Positions 27,458 to 36,448 are shown, counted from the stretch's first letter. The stretch is DNA of 64,000 nt from Thalassoglobus sp. JC818 (GCF_040717535.1 NZ_JBFEFI010000001.1:620001-684000); one strand, 5' to 3'. Made by a program: numbers and translations. The notes: a model not told the origin generated them from the sequence alone.

Positions 27458-29737
27458 TCACTCCACTTCAGTCGCGAACTGAGTGTGTCCGCCTTGAACC
27501 ATTCGCCGCGTCAGAAAGACTTCAGCGACGAGCAATAACAAGATTCCAAGCAACAAGATCCACCACAGTTCAGACCGTGTCAGCTCAGCCTGACTGGCAG
27601 CTGTCAGATCACTCATCGAGTCAATCAGTTTCATCCGGTCGTTTCCAGATAGAATTTCCCATTCCACTTCATCGATCCGAGTCAGATCCGACTCGGCCGG
27701 ATCGCGTAAGACGAGGAACGGAATTGCGTCAGGTTTTCCAACGTCTTTCGGGACAAATTCATACAATCCCGGAACAGACGTTTCAGCATACGCCGCGAAG
27801 AGTGACTCACCTTCGCGAAGCAACTTGGGTTCCCCATTTACATCGTTGGGGCCACGAACTGAATAGTCTCGCGGCCGCTCTCCATCTTCTAGCGGAAGTC
27901 GCAGAACCGTTCCCGCAGCCACGTTTCGTTTGAATCCCTGCCCGGAGAGTTGGAAGACGAGCTCATGCAAGAACGGAACAAAGTCCGATCGAGCGGGCAG
28001 GGTACTCCAGTCTGCATCGAGCGGAACCGAGAGGACCGCCACTTTACCTTCCCCTGATTGCTGCATCACCAGGAAGGGGTCTCCATTGTTAAAACGCCCC
28101 GCGACGGAGCCTTCAGTCTTCGACTCAATGATCTCTGCGTTTTCTGGTTCAGTGTCTGGCTGCGCATCAGGGCCGCTCTTCGGCTTCGCCAGCTTCCACC
28201 ACTTCGAAAAACGTGTGGCAGAGAAATCGACATCGTTGCCTTTCTGAAAGCGTTCCATCCAGGAATCGGTCAAGGTGTCCGTGTCGATCATGACCTCTGT
28301 AGAAACGCCGTCGTCATTCACCGCTTCGAACATTTGCGATTCGATCGAAAGAAATTCAACCGGAAGAAAATGCTCCTGCGGTATCTCATCTCCATTCGAG
28401 ACGAGCCAGTTGTTCCAGGAGTTCGAATCGGTTCGATCTCCCGGAGCAATCAAGAGTCCGCCGCCGCTCTCCACGAAATCGGTCAAAGCCCGTTGTTGCA
28501 ACTCATCGAGAAATGACACGTTGCAAAGCAGAACAACCTGATTGCCTTTCAACGCTTGTTCATTGAGTTCCGCCGGAGGAATGACAGTCGATCGAACCCA
28601 CCGCTCCGTCTCACCCGATGACGCAAACGCTGCAGAGACGAAAAACGACTCCGATCGCGTTTCGTCCTGATGACGGGCACCGTCGACAATCAACACCGGA
28701 ACACCATCCACAACTTCAATCAAACATTCCGCGAGATCGTCGACGGGGAGTTGATCATGTTCGAGAGCAATTCTGATCCGATAAATTCCCGGCTCGGAAA
28801 AGACATGTGAAAAGTCGACAGTCGATTGACCGTTGCCAGCCAGAGTTACTTCTCGTTCCGCACCGGCGACTGGCTGATCATTCACATTCAACCGAACAGA
28901 TTTCGTTGTGCTTGCTCCCCCGGACTGGCTGACGACCGAACGGATTTGAATTGGGAAACCCGGCACCGTGAGAGATCTGGACAATCCAATCTCCCCGACA
29001 GAAAAGTTATTGGGAGTTCCGGTCTTTTCCGAGAAATCGACGATGGAAATTGTTGGCGGAACGGCGGGCTGAGACATCAAATCGTCGAGTCGCTGTCGTG
29101 AAAGTTGATCGTCCAGCGACCACGGAAACTTCTGCAGATCAGTCAGGACAACCACTTCACGAGAGACATTCGATGTCGTCAGCAAAATCTGCACAGCTTC
29201 GATCACAGCTTGTGAAAGCTTGGAGGTCCCATCCGGCGCAGCGATCGATTGCAGTGAATCACGAACGTGTTTGAGATCAGTGGAAGGTGGATGAATAAGA
29301 CGTCGAGTTTGTGTTCGTGCATCAATCAGCGAAACGGTATCGCCTGGATTCAGTTCTTCCAAAGCATCGAAAACCCACTGAATTGCCCGCTGATGTGGAA
29401 TTCCATCTTCAGATTCCCATCCCATGCTTCCGGAACCGTCAATAACAAACACGACATCGCGAGAAACTGCCGGGGCGAGACTCCCGAAAATGGCCCCGCT
29501 TCCCCATGGTCGAGCGAGAGCAAGTGCCAGCATCCCGAGCACCAGCATGCGAATGAGCAGCAGCAAGAAATCCTGAAGCCGAATCTTTCGACGCGTTCGA
29601 TGCCCCAGCTTCAAAAACTGCATCGCCCCCCATTCAACAACTTCGAAACGGCGACGGCTAATTAAGTGGGCCAACACAGGTAAGGCGACAGCGGCCAATC
29701 CAGTGAGCATCAGGATGTTTAGAAAGCCGAATGACAT
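27458..29737 (-). CDS. BatA-like membrane protein with von Willebrand A domain
   Basis: 759 residues from ATG 29737 (a TTG just before is also in frame). The N-terminus is the aerotolerance BatA-type segment: LNILMLTGLAAVALPVLAHLISRRRFEVVEWGAMQFL, then a second helix (LLLLIRMLVLGMLALALARPW). A VWA domain follows with a complete MIDAS start DGSGSMG near 100. The middle is beta-rich, with a glutamine-amidotransferase-like region near 350-450 (VLLCNVSFLDELQQRALTDFVESGGGLLIAPGD), and a C-terminal helix lies at 725-745. Such proteins usually sit in MoxR/DUF58/BatA/BatB operons; here none of those partners is present, since ribosomal genes lie divergently upstream. Role: inner-membrane protein, partner binding inferred only. 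Confidence 0.85.
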   Translation of the reverse strand: MSFGFLNILMLTGLAAVALPVLAHLISRRRFEVVEWGAMQFLKLGHRTRRKIRLQDFLLLLIRMLVLGMLALALARPWGSGAIFGSLAPAVSRDVVFVIDGSGSMGWESEDGIPHQRAIQWVFDALEELNPGDTVSLIDARTQTRRLIHPPSTDLKHVRDSLQSIAAPDGTSKLSQAVIEAVQILLTTSNVSREVVVLTDLQKFPWSLDDQLSRQRLDDLMSQPAVPPTISIVDFSEKTGTPNNFSVGEIGLSRSLTVPGFPIQIRSVVSQSGGASTTKSVRLNVNDQPVAGAEREVTLAGNGQSTVDFSHVFSEPGIYRIRIALEHDQLPVDDLAECLIEVVDGVPVLIVDGARHQDETRSESFFVSAAFASSGETERWVRSTVIPPAELNEQALKGNQVVLLCNVSFLDELQQRALTDFVESGGGLLIAPGDRTDSNSWNNWLVSNGDEIPQEHFLPVEFLSIESQMFEAVNDDGVSTEVMIDTDTLTDSWMERFQKGNDVDFSATRFSKWWKLAKPKSGPDAQPDTEPENAEIIESKTEGSVAGRFNNGDPFLVMQQSGEGKVAVLSVPLDADWSTLPARSDFVPFLHELVFQLSGQGFKRNVAAGTVLRLPLEDGERPRDYSVRGPNDVNGEPKLLREGESLFAAYAETSVPGLYEFVPKDVGKPDAIPFLVLRDPAESDLTRIDEVEWEILSGNDRMKLIDSMSDLTAASQAELTRSELWWILLLGILLLLVAEVFLTRRMVQGGHTQFATEVE

Positions 29738-30135
29738 CAACTCGCGATTTTCTTGAACGAAAACGACCTTCGCCGCCTCACAAAAGGGGAGAACTCAGCC
29801 TCAGGAGAAATTTTGATTGCCGCTTTCCCATCACATCAGAGAAAACCCTTCAATCTCTCGTGCAGAGCCATTCTGACGAAAGACCATCACAGAGCAACGG
29901 CTTCGCTCCACCATATTGTCCATAAAGATTGACATTTTCACAGGTTTCGTCGATCGCGAGCAGTTGATTCAACACTCGGGGGACGCTATCCTTCCCGTTT
30001 CGATTCTTCTCATGGACCACGGACTGGCTCCATCTAGTGTCGGAAGTATCGGCCATTGCAGTAGTTATGCTCTTAATGAAGTAGCGAATTCGTTCCCGGT
30101 TTCGAAGGAACGAAGTCAGAATTCGAGGTATCGCC
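29738..30135. other. Divergent promoter region, VWA gene and ribosomal genes
   Basis: 398 bases, no credible frame. It should contain the promoter of the L13-S9-L27 unit. I see no clear leader hairpin or ribosomal-protein binding mimic. Confidence 0.4.
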
Positions 30136-30618
30136 GTGCAAACGGTTCAGAAAACAACACTCGCTCGCGAACAAGACGTCACACAGAACTGGTACGTTGT
30201 CGATGCCGATAGCGAAATCGTCGGTCGTCTGGCAAGTCGAATCGCCACTGTCCTGATGGGAAAGCACAAGCCTATCTACACGGCACACGTCGACTGCGGT
30301 GACTTCGTTGTCGTTTTGAACTGCGACAAGATCCGGTTCTCTGGAAAGAAACTGGCTCACGCCGAGAATCCAAATTTCACCAAGAAAATGGCTCGGAAAG
30401 AGTACGATCGATACACCGGGTATCCCGGGGGTCGTCGTGTCGAAACCGGTGCTGAGTTGATTGAAACCAACCCAACCAAGATTCTGCACGAAGCTGTTCG
30501 TCGCATGCTGCCCAAGAACAAACTGGGACGCAAAATGCTGCGAAAGCTTAAGCTGTACGCCGGGACTAACCATCCACATCAGGCACAGCAGCCTCAGAAC
30601 TTGCCAGAATGGGTTTAG
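30136..30618 (+). CDS. rplM: 50S ribosomal protein L13
   Basis: 160 residues from GTG 30136 with GAGG eight bases upstream. Family marks: NWYVVDADSEIVGRLASRIATVLMGKHKP, KIRFSGKKLAHAENP (a variant of the usual KxYYRHTGYPGG lead-in), RYTGYPGGRR, and the C-terminal RRMLPKNKLGRKMLRKLKLYAG followed by HPHQAQQP. L13 binds 23S rRNA early in large-subunit assembly. The protein has about 15 extra residues at the start compared with the usual 142-residue form. It precedes S9, the near-universal bacterial pair. Confidence 0.97.
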   Translation: MQTVQKTTLAREQDVTQNWYVVDADSEIVGRLASRIATVLMGKHKPIYTAHVDCGDFVVVLNCDKIRFSGKKLAHAENPNFTKKMARKEYDRYTGYPGGRRVETGAELIETNPTKILHEAVRRMLPKNKLGRKMLRKLKLYAGTNHPHQAQQPQNLPEWV

Positions 30619-30822
30619 ACTGTTCGTTGGCTGACTTCATCGAGCAAGCCAGCCACTCTCAACAGCAGTGACCATTCTTCGAGATAACGTACAAGATAGT
30701 CGCACGAGCACAGGCGAATGAAGCAAGCTCGAGCGGACAAAGATATTTACCGACAATTGGCGAGGAAAGACGTTCCTCGCTCGAATCGATTGACTTAGTT
30801 TTTTGTTTTTGGAACACACCGG

Positions 30823-31464
30823 ATGTCGACAGATTCACCGAACAACGATCCTGCAGAAAATGACACACCAGCGGAAGGAACCCCGGTCGAGGCAGTTTCT
30901 CAACCAGAGATGACTGAGCCGGAAGTTCCAAGCATTCCGTCCGCACCAGCGGCCGCCGCATCAGGCGAAGCGTCTCTCGCTTCCGGCCTGGAAATTGGCG
31001 GAACTGCTGTCGTCGAGGATTCAGGTGAAGAGGAGATCACTCGCCCCGATCCAGTGATTCGCGGAAAAGTGGATCGCTACGGAGTAGCTTGGGGAACTGG
31101 CCGTCGCAAGACTGCCGTTGCTCGAGTCCGACTCAAAGAAGGTGGCGGAACGATCACCGTCAACGGTCGTGAGTTCGAACAGTATTTCCCGATCCTGCGT
31201 GATCAGAAGCTCGTCCTCGGACCACTGTCAGCGACGTCTCTTGAAGGCAAAGTTGACATCATTGTGAACGTCAACGGTGGCGGACCTACCGGACAGACGG
31301 GAGCAGTCGTTCTCGGAATCGCACGGGCCATTCAGGCGAAGCATCCCGAACTTCACCAGACACTCAGTGAAGGTGGCTTCCTGACTCGTGATGGACGAAT
31401 GGTTGAACGTAAGAAGTACGGCTTCAAGAAAGCTCGTCGAAGCTTCCAGTTCTCGAAGCGTTAA
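30823..31464 (+). CDS. rpsI: 30S ribosomal protein S9 with long acidic N-terminal extension
   Basis: 213 residues; ordinary bacterial S9 has about 130. The S9 core starts near residue 86: YGVAWGTGRRKTAVARVRL, then VNGREFEQYFP, VNVNGGGPTGQTGAVVLGIARAI and the basic tail RKKYGFKKARRSFQFSKR, whose last Arg reaches the ribosomal P site. The first 85 residues are rich in Pro, Ala, Glu, Ser and Thr, with almost no basic residues, and look disordered. The ATG at 30823 lies 204 bases after rplM. No shorter ATG near the core is available in frame, and the codon use of the extension matches the rest, so it is probably translated. Confidence 0.95.
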   Translation: MSTDSPNNDPAENDTPAEGTPVEAVSQPEMTEPEVPSIPSAPAAAASGEASLASGLEIGGTAVVEDSGEEEITRPDPVIRGKVDRYGVAWGTGRRKTAVARVRLKEGGGTITVNGREFEQYFPILRDQKLVLGPLSATSLEGKVDIIVNVNGGGPTGQTGAVVLGIARAIQAKHPELHQTLSEGGFLTRDGRMVERKKYGFKKARRSFQFSKR

Positions 31465-31551
31465 TCCTCACGATTACGTCGTTCTCGATTCACACTTACA
31501 ACGTTACAACGGATTGTCCACTGCGGACAAAGCTTTCATTGAGGTAGTGAC

Positions 31552-31821
31552 ATGGCACATAAAAAGGGACAGGGTTCAACTCGCAACGGTCGTGATTCAA
31601 ACGCCAAGCGACGAGGAATCAAGAAATATGGTGGCCAGGCCGTCGTTGCTGGAAACATTCTTGCTCGACAGTGTGGAACCAAATGGCATCCCGGCAAGAA
31701 TGTGGGAATGGGTCGTGATTACACCCTGTTCGCACTCGTCGACGGAACCGTTTTCTTCGATCGCAACGGTCGTCGCATGAATGTTTCCGCTGCGGAAGAA
31801 GCAGCTGCTGAGACCAACTAA
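31552..31821 (+). CDS. rpmA: 50S ribosomal protein L27
   Basis: 89 residues, normal length. Start [67 protein letters not shown] is the complete L27 signature. The N-terminal tail reaches the peptidyl-transferase centre and begins directly without a processing extension. L27 is normally encoded next to L21 (rplU); here it follows S9 by 87 bases and no L21 gene is in the window. A perfect terminator after it closes the L13-S9-L27 unit. Confidence 0.97.
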   Translation: MAHKKGQGSTRNGRDSNAKRRGIKKYGGQAVVAGNILARQCGTKWHPGKNVGMGRDYTLFALVDGTVFFDRNGRRMNVSAAEEAAAETN

Positions 31822-31890
31822 ATCGGTTCTCGAACATTCAATTCGTCTTCGATAGACGAGTCGAACCGAGCAAAAACTCGATACCATCAA

Positions 31891-31927
31891 CTCCGTCTGC
31901 TAGAACGTTAGCAGACGGAGTTTTTTT
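31891..31927 (+). terminator. Rho-independent terminator after rpmA
   Basis: Perfect 12-bp stem CTCCGTCTGCTA (31891-31902) with TAGCAGACGGAG (31909-31920), six-base loop, then seven T at 31921-31927. Confidence 0.97.
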
Positions 31928-32082
31928 GTGTCCCGTGCCTGAGACTTGATCGAACCTCAATCTCGTCCGATCATGTAAACTCAAAATCGATATGCCGACA
32001 AAGCATCCAGATAGATCCTCATCCAGTTGTGAACCGGAAGTTTCTTCCAAGCAAATGGTGGGAATTGCAGAAAGATAAACCG

Positions 32083-33150
32083 ATGATCACGCGATTGCTC
32101 ATGTTTCTGACATCACTTTTGATCTGTTGTGCAATCGGCAGAGCACAAGATCCAACGCCCACTGAAGAATCGAAACTCCTCGGCAACGTTCGTCGGGTCA
32201 CTTTCGGGCTGCCACGAGCTGGCGAAGGATATTTTTCACCGGACGGTAAGACGATCGCCTTCCAAGCGTTTCCAGTCGGCTATCCCTTCTATCAGATTTA
32301 CGTCCAGGCACTCGACGAGAAGACACCTGTACGTGTCAGCCCCGGGTTGGGACGAACGACATGCGCCTACTTCTCTCCTGATGGAAAGTCGCTGCTTTTC
32401 TCTTCCGCACACACAAACCCTGACATGGCTACCATTGAGAAGGAAGCTCGGGATCTTGCTGCTGCAGGCGGTCGGAGACGCTACGAATGGGACTTCGATC
32501 CACACATGGACATCTACGTGACCAGGTTCGACGGAGAGGAACTGGAACAACTCACTGACGCGGAAGGGTATGATGCAGAAGCAAGTTACTCGCACGACGG
32601 AAAACAAATTGTCTTCACGTCAACGCGAGATGGAGACCCCGACCTCTACATCATGAACTCTGATGGCACGAACGTCCACCAGATCGTCAATCAAGACGGC
32701 TACGACGGTGGACCGTTCTTCTCACCTGACGACAAGTGGATCGTCTTCCGAAGCGATCGCGACGAAGAACACATGCTCCAGCTTTATCTTGTTTCCGTCG
32801 ATGGCCAGACTGAAATCCAGCTGACCGACAATCTTCAAACTGTGAACTGGGCGCCTTACTTTCATCCGTCGGGTGAGTACATCATCTGGACACGCGCAGA
32901 CTATTCACGTGGACCACAAGGAGCCAACTTCGATCTGTACACGATGAATCTTCTTCATAAGGGTGACGCCGTTTCACCCGGTGCGGTCACACGAATCACG
33001 ACACACGAGAAAGCAGATGTTCTGCCAGTCTTCAGCCCAGACGGAAAACAATTGATGTGGACATCTTCAAGAACTGAGGACGGATCAAGCCAACTCTACA
33101 TCGCAGACTGGCACGGCCTGCCAACATCCGAAGAAGACGCCGATCGCTAA
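32083..33150 (+). CDS. Exported PD40/TolB-like beta-propeller protein
   Basis: 355 residues from ATG 32083, chosen because it leaves a clean signal peptide (MITRLLMFLTSLLICCAIGRA); a GTG at 32029 would bury it. At least five PD40 blades are visible through the pattern (F/H)SPDGK followed by a hydrophobic strand: YFSPDGKTIAFQAF, YFSPDGKSLLFSS, SYSHDGKQIVFTSTRDGDPDLYIMNSDGTN, FFSPDDKWIVFRSDRD and VFSPDGKQLMWTSSR. Such propellers bind proteins in the periplasm (as TolB does) or precede peptidase domains; none follows here. The role is unknown. The gene stands alone between the ribosomal terminator and the tRNA. Confidence 0.87.
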   Translation: MITRLLMFLTSLLICCAIGRAQDPTPTEESKLLGNVRRVTFGLPRAGEGYFSPDGKTIAFQAFPVGYPFYQIYVQALDEKTPVRVSPGLGRTTCAYFSPDGKSLLFSSAHTNPDMATIEKEARDLAAAGGRRRYEWDFDPHMDIYVTRFDGEELEQLTDAEGYDAEASYSHDGKQIVFTSTRDGDPDLYIMNSDGTNVHQIVNQDGYDGGPFFSPDDKWIVFRSDRDEEHMLQLYLVSVDGQTEIQLTDNLQTVNWAPYFHPSGEYIIWTRADYSRGPQGANFDLYTMNLLHKGDAVSPGAVTRITTHEKADVLPVFSPDGKQLMWTSSRTEDGSSQLYIADWHGLPTSEEDADR

Positions 33151-33334
33151 CTCCAAGGTAGTTGGCGAATTCCGAATCCCACCAGATTTCTCGCGACCGT
33201 GAATTCAGCTGGACTGTTGACCAACCCGTTGCTGCCGATTTCATCGACGAATCACCGCAAACCAAAGAAGATGCGAATGAAGCAAGCACAACACGCTTGC
33301 AGAACTTTGACATCATCATCAAAATACCGGTCCC

Positions 33335-33408
33335 GGACGTTTGGCGCAGTTGGCTAGCGCGCTTCCTTCACACGGAAGAGGTCACAGGTTCGAGTCCTGT
33401 AACGTCCA
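33335..33408 (+). tRNA. tRNA-Val (anticodon CAC)
   Basis: Full cloverleaf can be drawn: acceptor GGACGTT with AACGTCC and discriminator A, D-arm GCGC...GCGC with loop AGTTGGCTA, anticodon stem CTTCC/GGAAG with loop TTCACAC (anticodon CAC, reads GTG valine codons), and T-arm ACAGG/CCTGT with loop TTCGAGT. CCA is not encoded. An integrase remnant lies about 1.2 kb downstream with an IS630 element between, so the 3' end of this tRNA is a candidate integration site. Confidence 0.95.
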
Positions 33409-33441
33409 TTTCTAGAGCGTTTCCATGAGGCATGCTGACGG

Positions 33442-34055
33442 TTAGTCAGAGGTAGTATCCGCAGGATTTGAAGCAGTTCTGGATTTCCAGGGGAGTGATT
33501 GAGTTGAGAGCGGAGGCAGCGACCTCAACAAGTTCGTTCCAACTGCGTGCGGCCAGTTTTCGAAAGTGTTCTTTGACCTTGCTGATGATCTTCTCGACTG
33601 GAGCCAGATCAGGAGAGTACGTGGCAGCCAAAGAACACCCGCTCCAGCCGAACGGATCGCTTCCAGGGCTTCCGTCGATTTGTGAGCACTTAAGTTGTCC
33701 ATCAGCACCAGGTCACCCGGTTCCAGGCTGGGAGCCAGCCAACGTCGACAGAATTCGGCAAAGCAAACACCATTCATCGGAACATCGAGCAGCATCGCGG
33801 CTCGAATGCCATCGCAGGCGACTGCTTGAACCAGCGTGGCTGTCTGCCAGTGACCGGCAGGTTCTTTCGTGATCAAGTCGCTCGCCCTTCAACGACCGAC
33901 CTCGCAGTCGCGACATGTCGGTTCTGACACCTGTTTCATACAGGTTGACGAGTCGATGAGTTAACCGACGTCCTCGAAATCGCTGGCGACGTTGATGCTT
34001 GCTGCGTTTCGCCGCGACGTCCGAGCGATCCTGCTCGGCGGCGTGCCGGGACTTT
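33442..34055 (-). pseudogene. IS630 transposase catalytic half (OrfB), frameshifted
   Basis: Family segments appear in order but in alternating frames. RRLTHRLVNLYETGVRTDMSRLRGRSLKGERL is in the frame reached by the -1 shift. ITKEPAGHWQTATLVQAV through LVLMDNLSAHKS to AGVLWLP is one frame over; it fits a single extra T at CGACTTGATC near 33885. TYSPDLAPVEKIISKVKEHFRKLAARSWNEL is shifted back; it fits one lost base at CCACGTAC near 33615. The first catalytic Asp of the DDE triad, expected in a FIDETG-type motif, reads YETG. The second (LMDN) and the final Glu (PVEK) are retained. With two indels and a probable lost catalytic residue, this copy should be inactive. Confidence 0.82.
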
Positions 34056-34431
34056 TTTTGTAGGTGAAGCCAAGCTTATGGAGAGTGGAATCCACAGCAG
34101 AGGGACACATCGTTTTCCCGAAGTGCTGGGCGATCAGTTCACAGTAGTCATTGAGCGTACGATCCGGTTTTTCATGAACCCATGCAGCGAGTTGCTCTCG
34201 CTCCTGCACACTCAATATGGGTTCTGGACCACTTGGCTTGATGGACTCCAGCGAACGACCTTCTTCGTACCATTTAATCCACTTCTTGGCGGAGAAGTAG
34301 CTCACCTCAAACACTTTCGCCGCTTCAGCTCGAGAGTGGCCTGCTTTCACAAACGCGACCAGCCGTTCTCGCAAATCCTTGCTATAGGCCCAAACGATTT
34401 GACGGTCGTCCCGCTTCGCTGACTTGCTCAT
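33961..34431 (-). CDS. IS630 transposase, N-terminal part (OrfA)
   Basis: 156 residues from ATG 34431, with AGGGAGG six bases upstream. It contains the helix-turn-helix DNA-binding region YSKDLRERLVAFVKAGHSRAEAAKVFEVSYFSAKKWIKWYEEG and a second one near ERTLNDYCELIAQHFGKT, which bind the terminal repeats. The frame runs into TYKKSP over a run of seven A (minus strand, 34053-34059), a typical slippery site. A -1 shift there gives TYKKKSRHAAEQDRSDVAAKR, which continues the family sequence into the catalytic half. The ORF's own C-terminus after that point is out-of-frame reading. Confidence 0.8.
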   Translation of the reverse strand: MSKSAKRDDRQIVWAYSKDLRERLVAFVKAGHSRAEAAKVFEVSYFSAKKWIKWYEEGRSLESIKPSGPEPILSVQEREQLAAWVHEKPDRTLNDYCELIAQHFGKTMCPSAVDSTLHKLGFTYKKSPGTPPSRIARTSRRNAASINVASDFEDVG

Positions 34432-34603
34432 GATTCCCTCCCTGGAGCAATCACACAATCTTGACCAAAGATCTCTACTACCAATGCAATACGACAACAA
34501 GATCAACGGAAACGCTCTAACCTCTTGCTGAGTCGTCACTCACGACTACCTGCTTTCGCAATGCAGCGACCAAAACTACCGGGCTACTACCGGAGCCGTG
34601 TTC

Positions 34604-34872
34604 ATGAGAAAGCAAAAAGTTCCAATGTATCGACATCACAAAGGCATTGGACCGGCCGTTGTCACCATCGATGGCAAGTCCGTCTATCTTGGCTTGCATG
34701 GCTCGCCAGACTCTCACCGGCGATACGCTGAAGAGATTGAGAATGGCATCGGCGGAATGAAACGCCGGTCTCTGATCTGACAGTCGGGCAGCTCACGGTT
34801 CCCTATCTTCAATAGGCGAAATCTCACTACGTCAAGAACGGAAAGCCGACTTCCAAGCTGCATTTCCCCCAT
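34604..34872 (+). pseudogene. Integrase (planctomycete-type tyrosine recombinase) N-terminal remnant
   Basis: The frame from 34604 reads MRKQKVPMYRHHKGIGPAVVTIDGKSVYLG then HGSPDSHRRYAEEI, the conserved N-terminal sequence of the many site-specific integrases of planctomycetes. It stops at 34778-34780. Read one frame over, the DNA directly after continues as LTVGQLTVPYLQ, a stop, then AKSHYVKNGKPTSKLH, the next conserved part of the same family. The gene is therefore broken by at least one frameshift and one stop, and the catalytic domain with the Arg and Tyr residues is gone. It lies beside tRNA-Val, as integrase genes of tRNA-borne islands do. Confidence 0.8.
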
Positions 34873-35141
34873 TTGGCAATGAACGTAATCAATTAGAACT
34901 ACCCTCAACTGGACTCACGCGTCTGTACCTTGCAGCAGCCTAGGAAGGAAATCACAGATAAGTGGTACTGTCGTTGATCACTCGTGTCCAGCGAGACCAA
35001 GTGAACTACCAGCAGAGTCCCGTTACGCTCAAAAGGTTCCTACCGTTCAGAACCACGACTCCAAAAGATCGTACTCTCTACGAACCAATGCCAACGGTCT
35101 ATTGCGCGAGCTGGTCAACTTGCTATGGGTCGTATGGACAT

Positions 35142-36028
35142 TTAGATTGGATCCGTGATGAGTGCGGGGAGCCAAATGAAGCTAGCGAAGTTGGCGGCTT
35201 TCTTTTCATAGCGGGTGGCAACTCTTCGACAACGTTTGATGCGGCCGAAGAAGCGTTCGATTCGATTGCGGTTTTGGTCGGTCGTCTTGTTGCAACGCTT
35301 CTTCACATTGCGTCGAGGATGCGGTTTGGTACACCTTTCACATTGAGTTCCTTGGCACGCTGGCGAAATGCGTTCGAATCTTAGGCAGCAACCGCAACGA
35401 TTTCTCCAACGTCGCCAGCTTCGATCTGTTCCAAGAGCGTCTACCTTGCTAGGCGTCACCACATAACCAGCAGGCAGAATGAAGTAGGGGAGCTTCCCAG
35501 ACTTGCCGGTCGCTGCTTGGAATCTGGTGGTCAGTCTGCCTCGGCTTCTTCCAAGGCGTCGGCGGTTGTCCGCGTCTCCTTTTTCTTCGCCCAACTTGCG
35601 ACGCCCTGTCGAGGCAGTCTGGTGAGCTTTGGCCGCCGAGGCCGACTGATACGCAAGCGGAACCACTTTGCGATCAACCAACAGGGTGTATTTCACTCCT
35701 CTCTTTCTGCGGTCAACAGGGCTCGGACCGCTGCAAGCTCCGCCATCCAAAGCACGTACTTGAGCCGAATCAATGACGACAAACTTGTGCGAGAGTTGGT
35801 TGTGTCGCCTCAATTTGGTGAGCAACAGGTGATGAATCATTTTCCAAATCCCAACCTCTTCCCAGTGACGCAACCGGTGCTTGCGGTTTCATCAGAAAAG
35901 CCCGATTCCAGTCGAACGTCTTTCCAGCGACAGCCAACAGTCAACACAAACCACATGACTTTGAGAACGGTGAAGTGGTCCGTCGGCGGGCGTCCCCCAT
36001 TCAGTCCGGGAGTGAGTTGTGCTGGCAA
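35142..36028 (-). pseudogene. IS5-family transposase, frameshifted
   Basis: N-terminal piece (frame of 35837-36028): LTPGLNGGRPPTDHFTVLKVMWFVLTVGCRWKDV, the IS5 lead-in. The next piece (frame of 35142-35873) continues WEEVGIWKMIHHLLLTKLRRHNQLSHKFVVIDSAQVRALDGG, then GPSPVDRRKRGVKYTLLVDRKVVPLA with the first catalytic Asp in VIDSAQVRA. It ends in the typical NRIERFFGRIKRCRRVATRYEKKAANFASF with the catalytic Glu. The stretch between about 35340 and 35600 does not match the family, so further frameshifts lie there. I could not define terminal repeats. A related, more decayed copy in inverted orientation lies at 44.79-45.03 kb. Confidence 0.8.
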
Positions 36029-36448
36029 TAGATCTTAGACATCCTCGTAAGAGTCATCCTGCAGCCGTGCATCAATGACTTGCTTCTTGATGAATTGTTG
36101 TGAAGAAGCAACTCATCAAGAAGCAAATCGCACACCGCCCACAGGGTGATTCTGAGATCAGCTTTTTGTCAGCCTCTGAGAGTTTTCTGAGAAAATTGTG
36201 ACTTCCTGACGTCGCAACGAGGCTTTCTTAGCGGGTCCGATTGCTTTTCGAAGGCCACAGAAATGTTGCCAATAGGGCACGTGTTGACGGATTTCACCAT
36301 CTCGAATTCGTGCTGAGATTCTCCTGGATTCTTGCGAAATGACCTCCAATGTAACCTACGATTGGATGCAACGGATTGCGTCGCGTCCCTCGCCAACCTC
36401 GTTCAATTTCATTTCTGCTTTCCCCCCTACTTTCTCGAGTGGCAATTC
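36029..36448. other. Region between IS5 remnant and the giant adhesin gene
   Basis: 420 bases. Contains a perfect 14-bp inverted repeat (36080-36093 and 36113-36126) and the leader of the adhesin gene. A frame from 36332 is continuous with the adhesin but has no ribosome-binding site, so I take it as untranslated leader. Confidence 0.45.
36080..36126. repeat. Perfect 14-bp inverted repeat (hairpin)
   Basis: TTGCTTCTTGATGA at 36080-36093 and TCATCAAGAAGCAA at 36113-36126, with a 19-base loop that itself holds a second copy of GAAGAAGCAA able to pair with the left arm. There is no T-run. It lies about 50 bases from the IS5 remnant and 320 bases before the adhesin start. Confidence 0.7.

Larger units (their letters stand above)
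33413..34519 (-). mobile_element. Decayed IS630-family insertion sequence
   Basis: Ends are perfect inverted repeats TAGAGCGTTTCC (33413-33424) and GGAAACGCTCTA (34508-34519). The outermost TA on each side is the target duplication expected for IS630/Tc1-type elements, giving an element of about 1.1 kb. The transposase is on the minus strand in two overlapping parts. The left end begins only five bases after the tRNA-Val gene. Confidence 0.9.

Noticed and set aside
33162-33428. 88-codon plus-strand frame
   Set aside because: It reads straight through the tRNA-Val gene and into the IS630 end, and has no ribosome-binding site.
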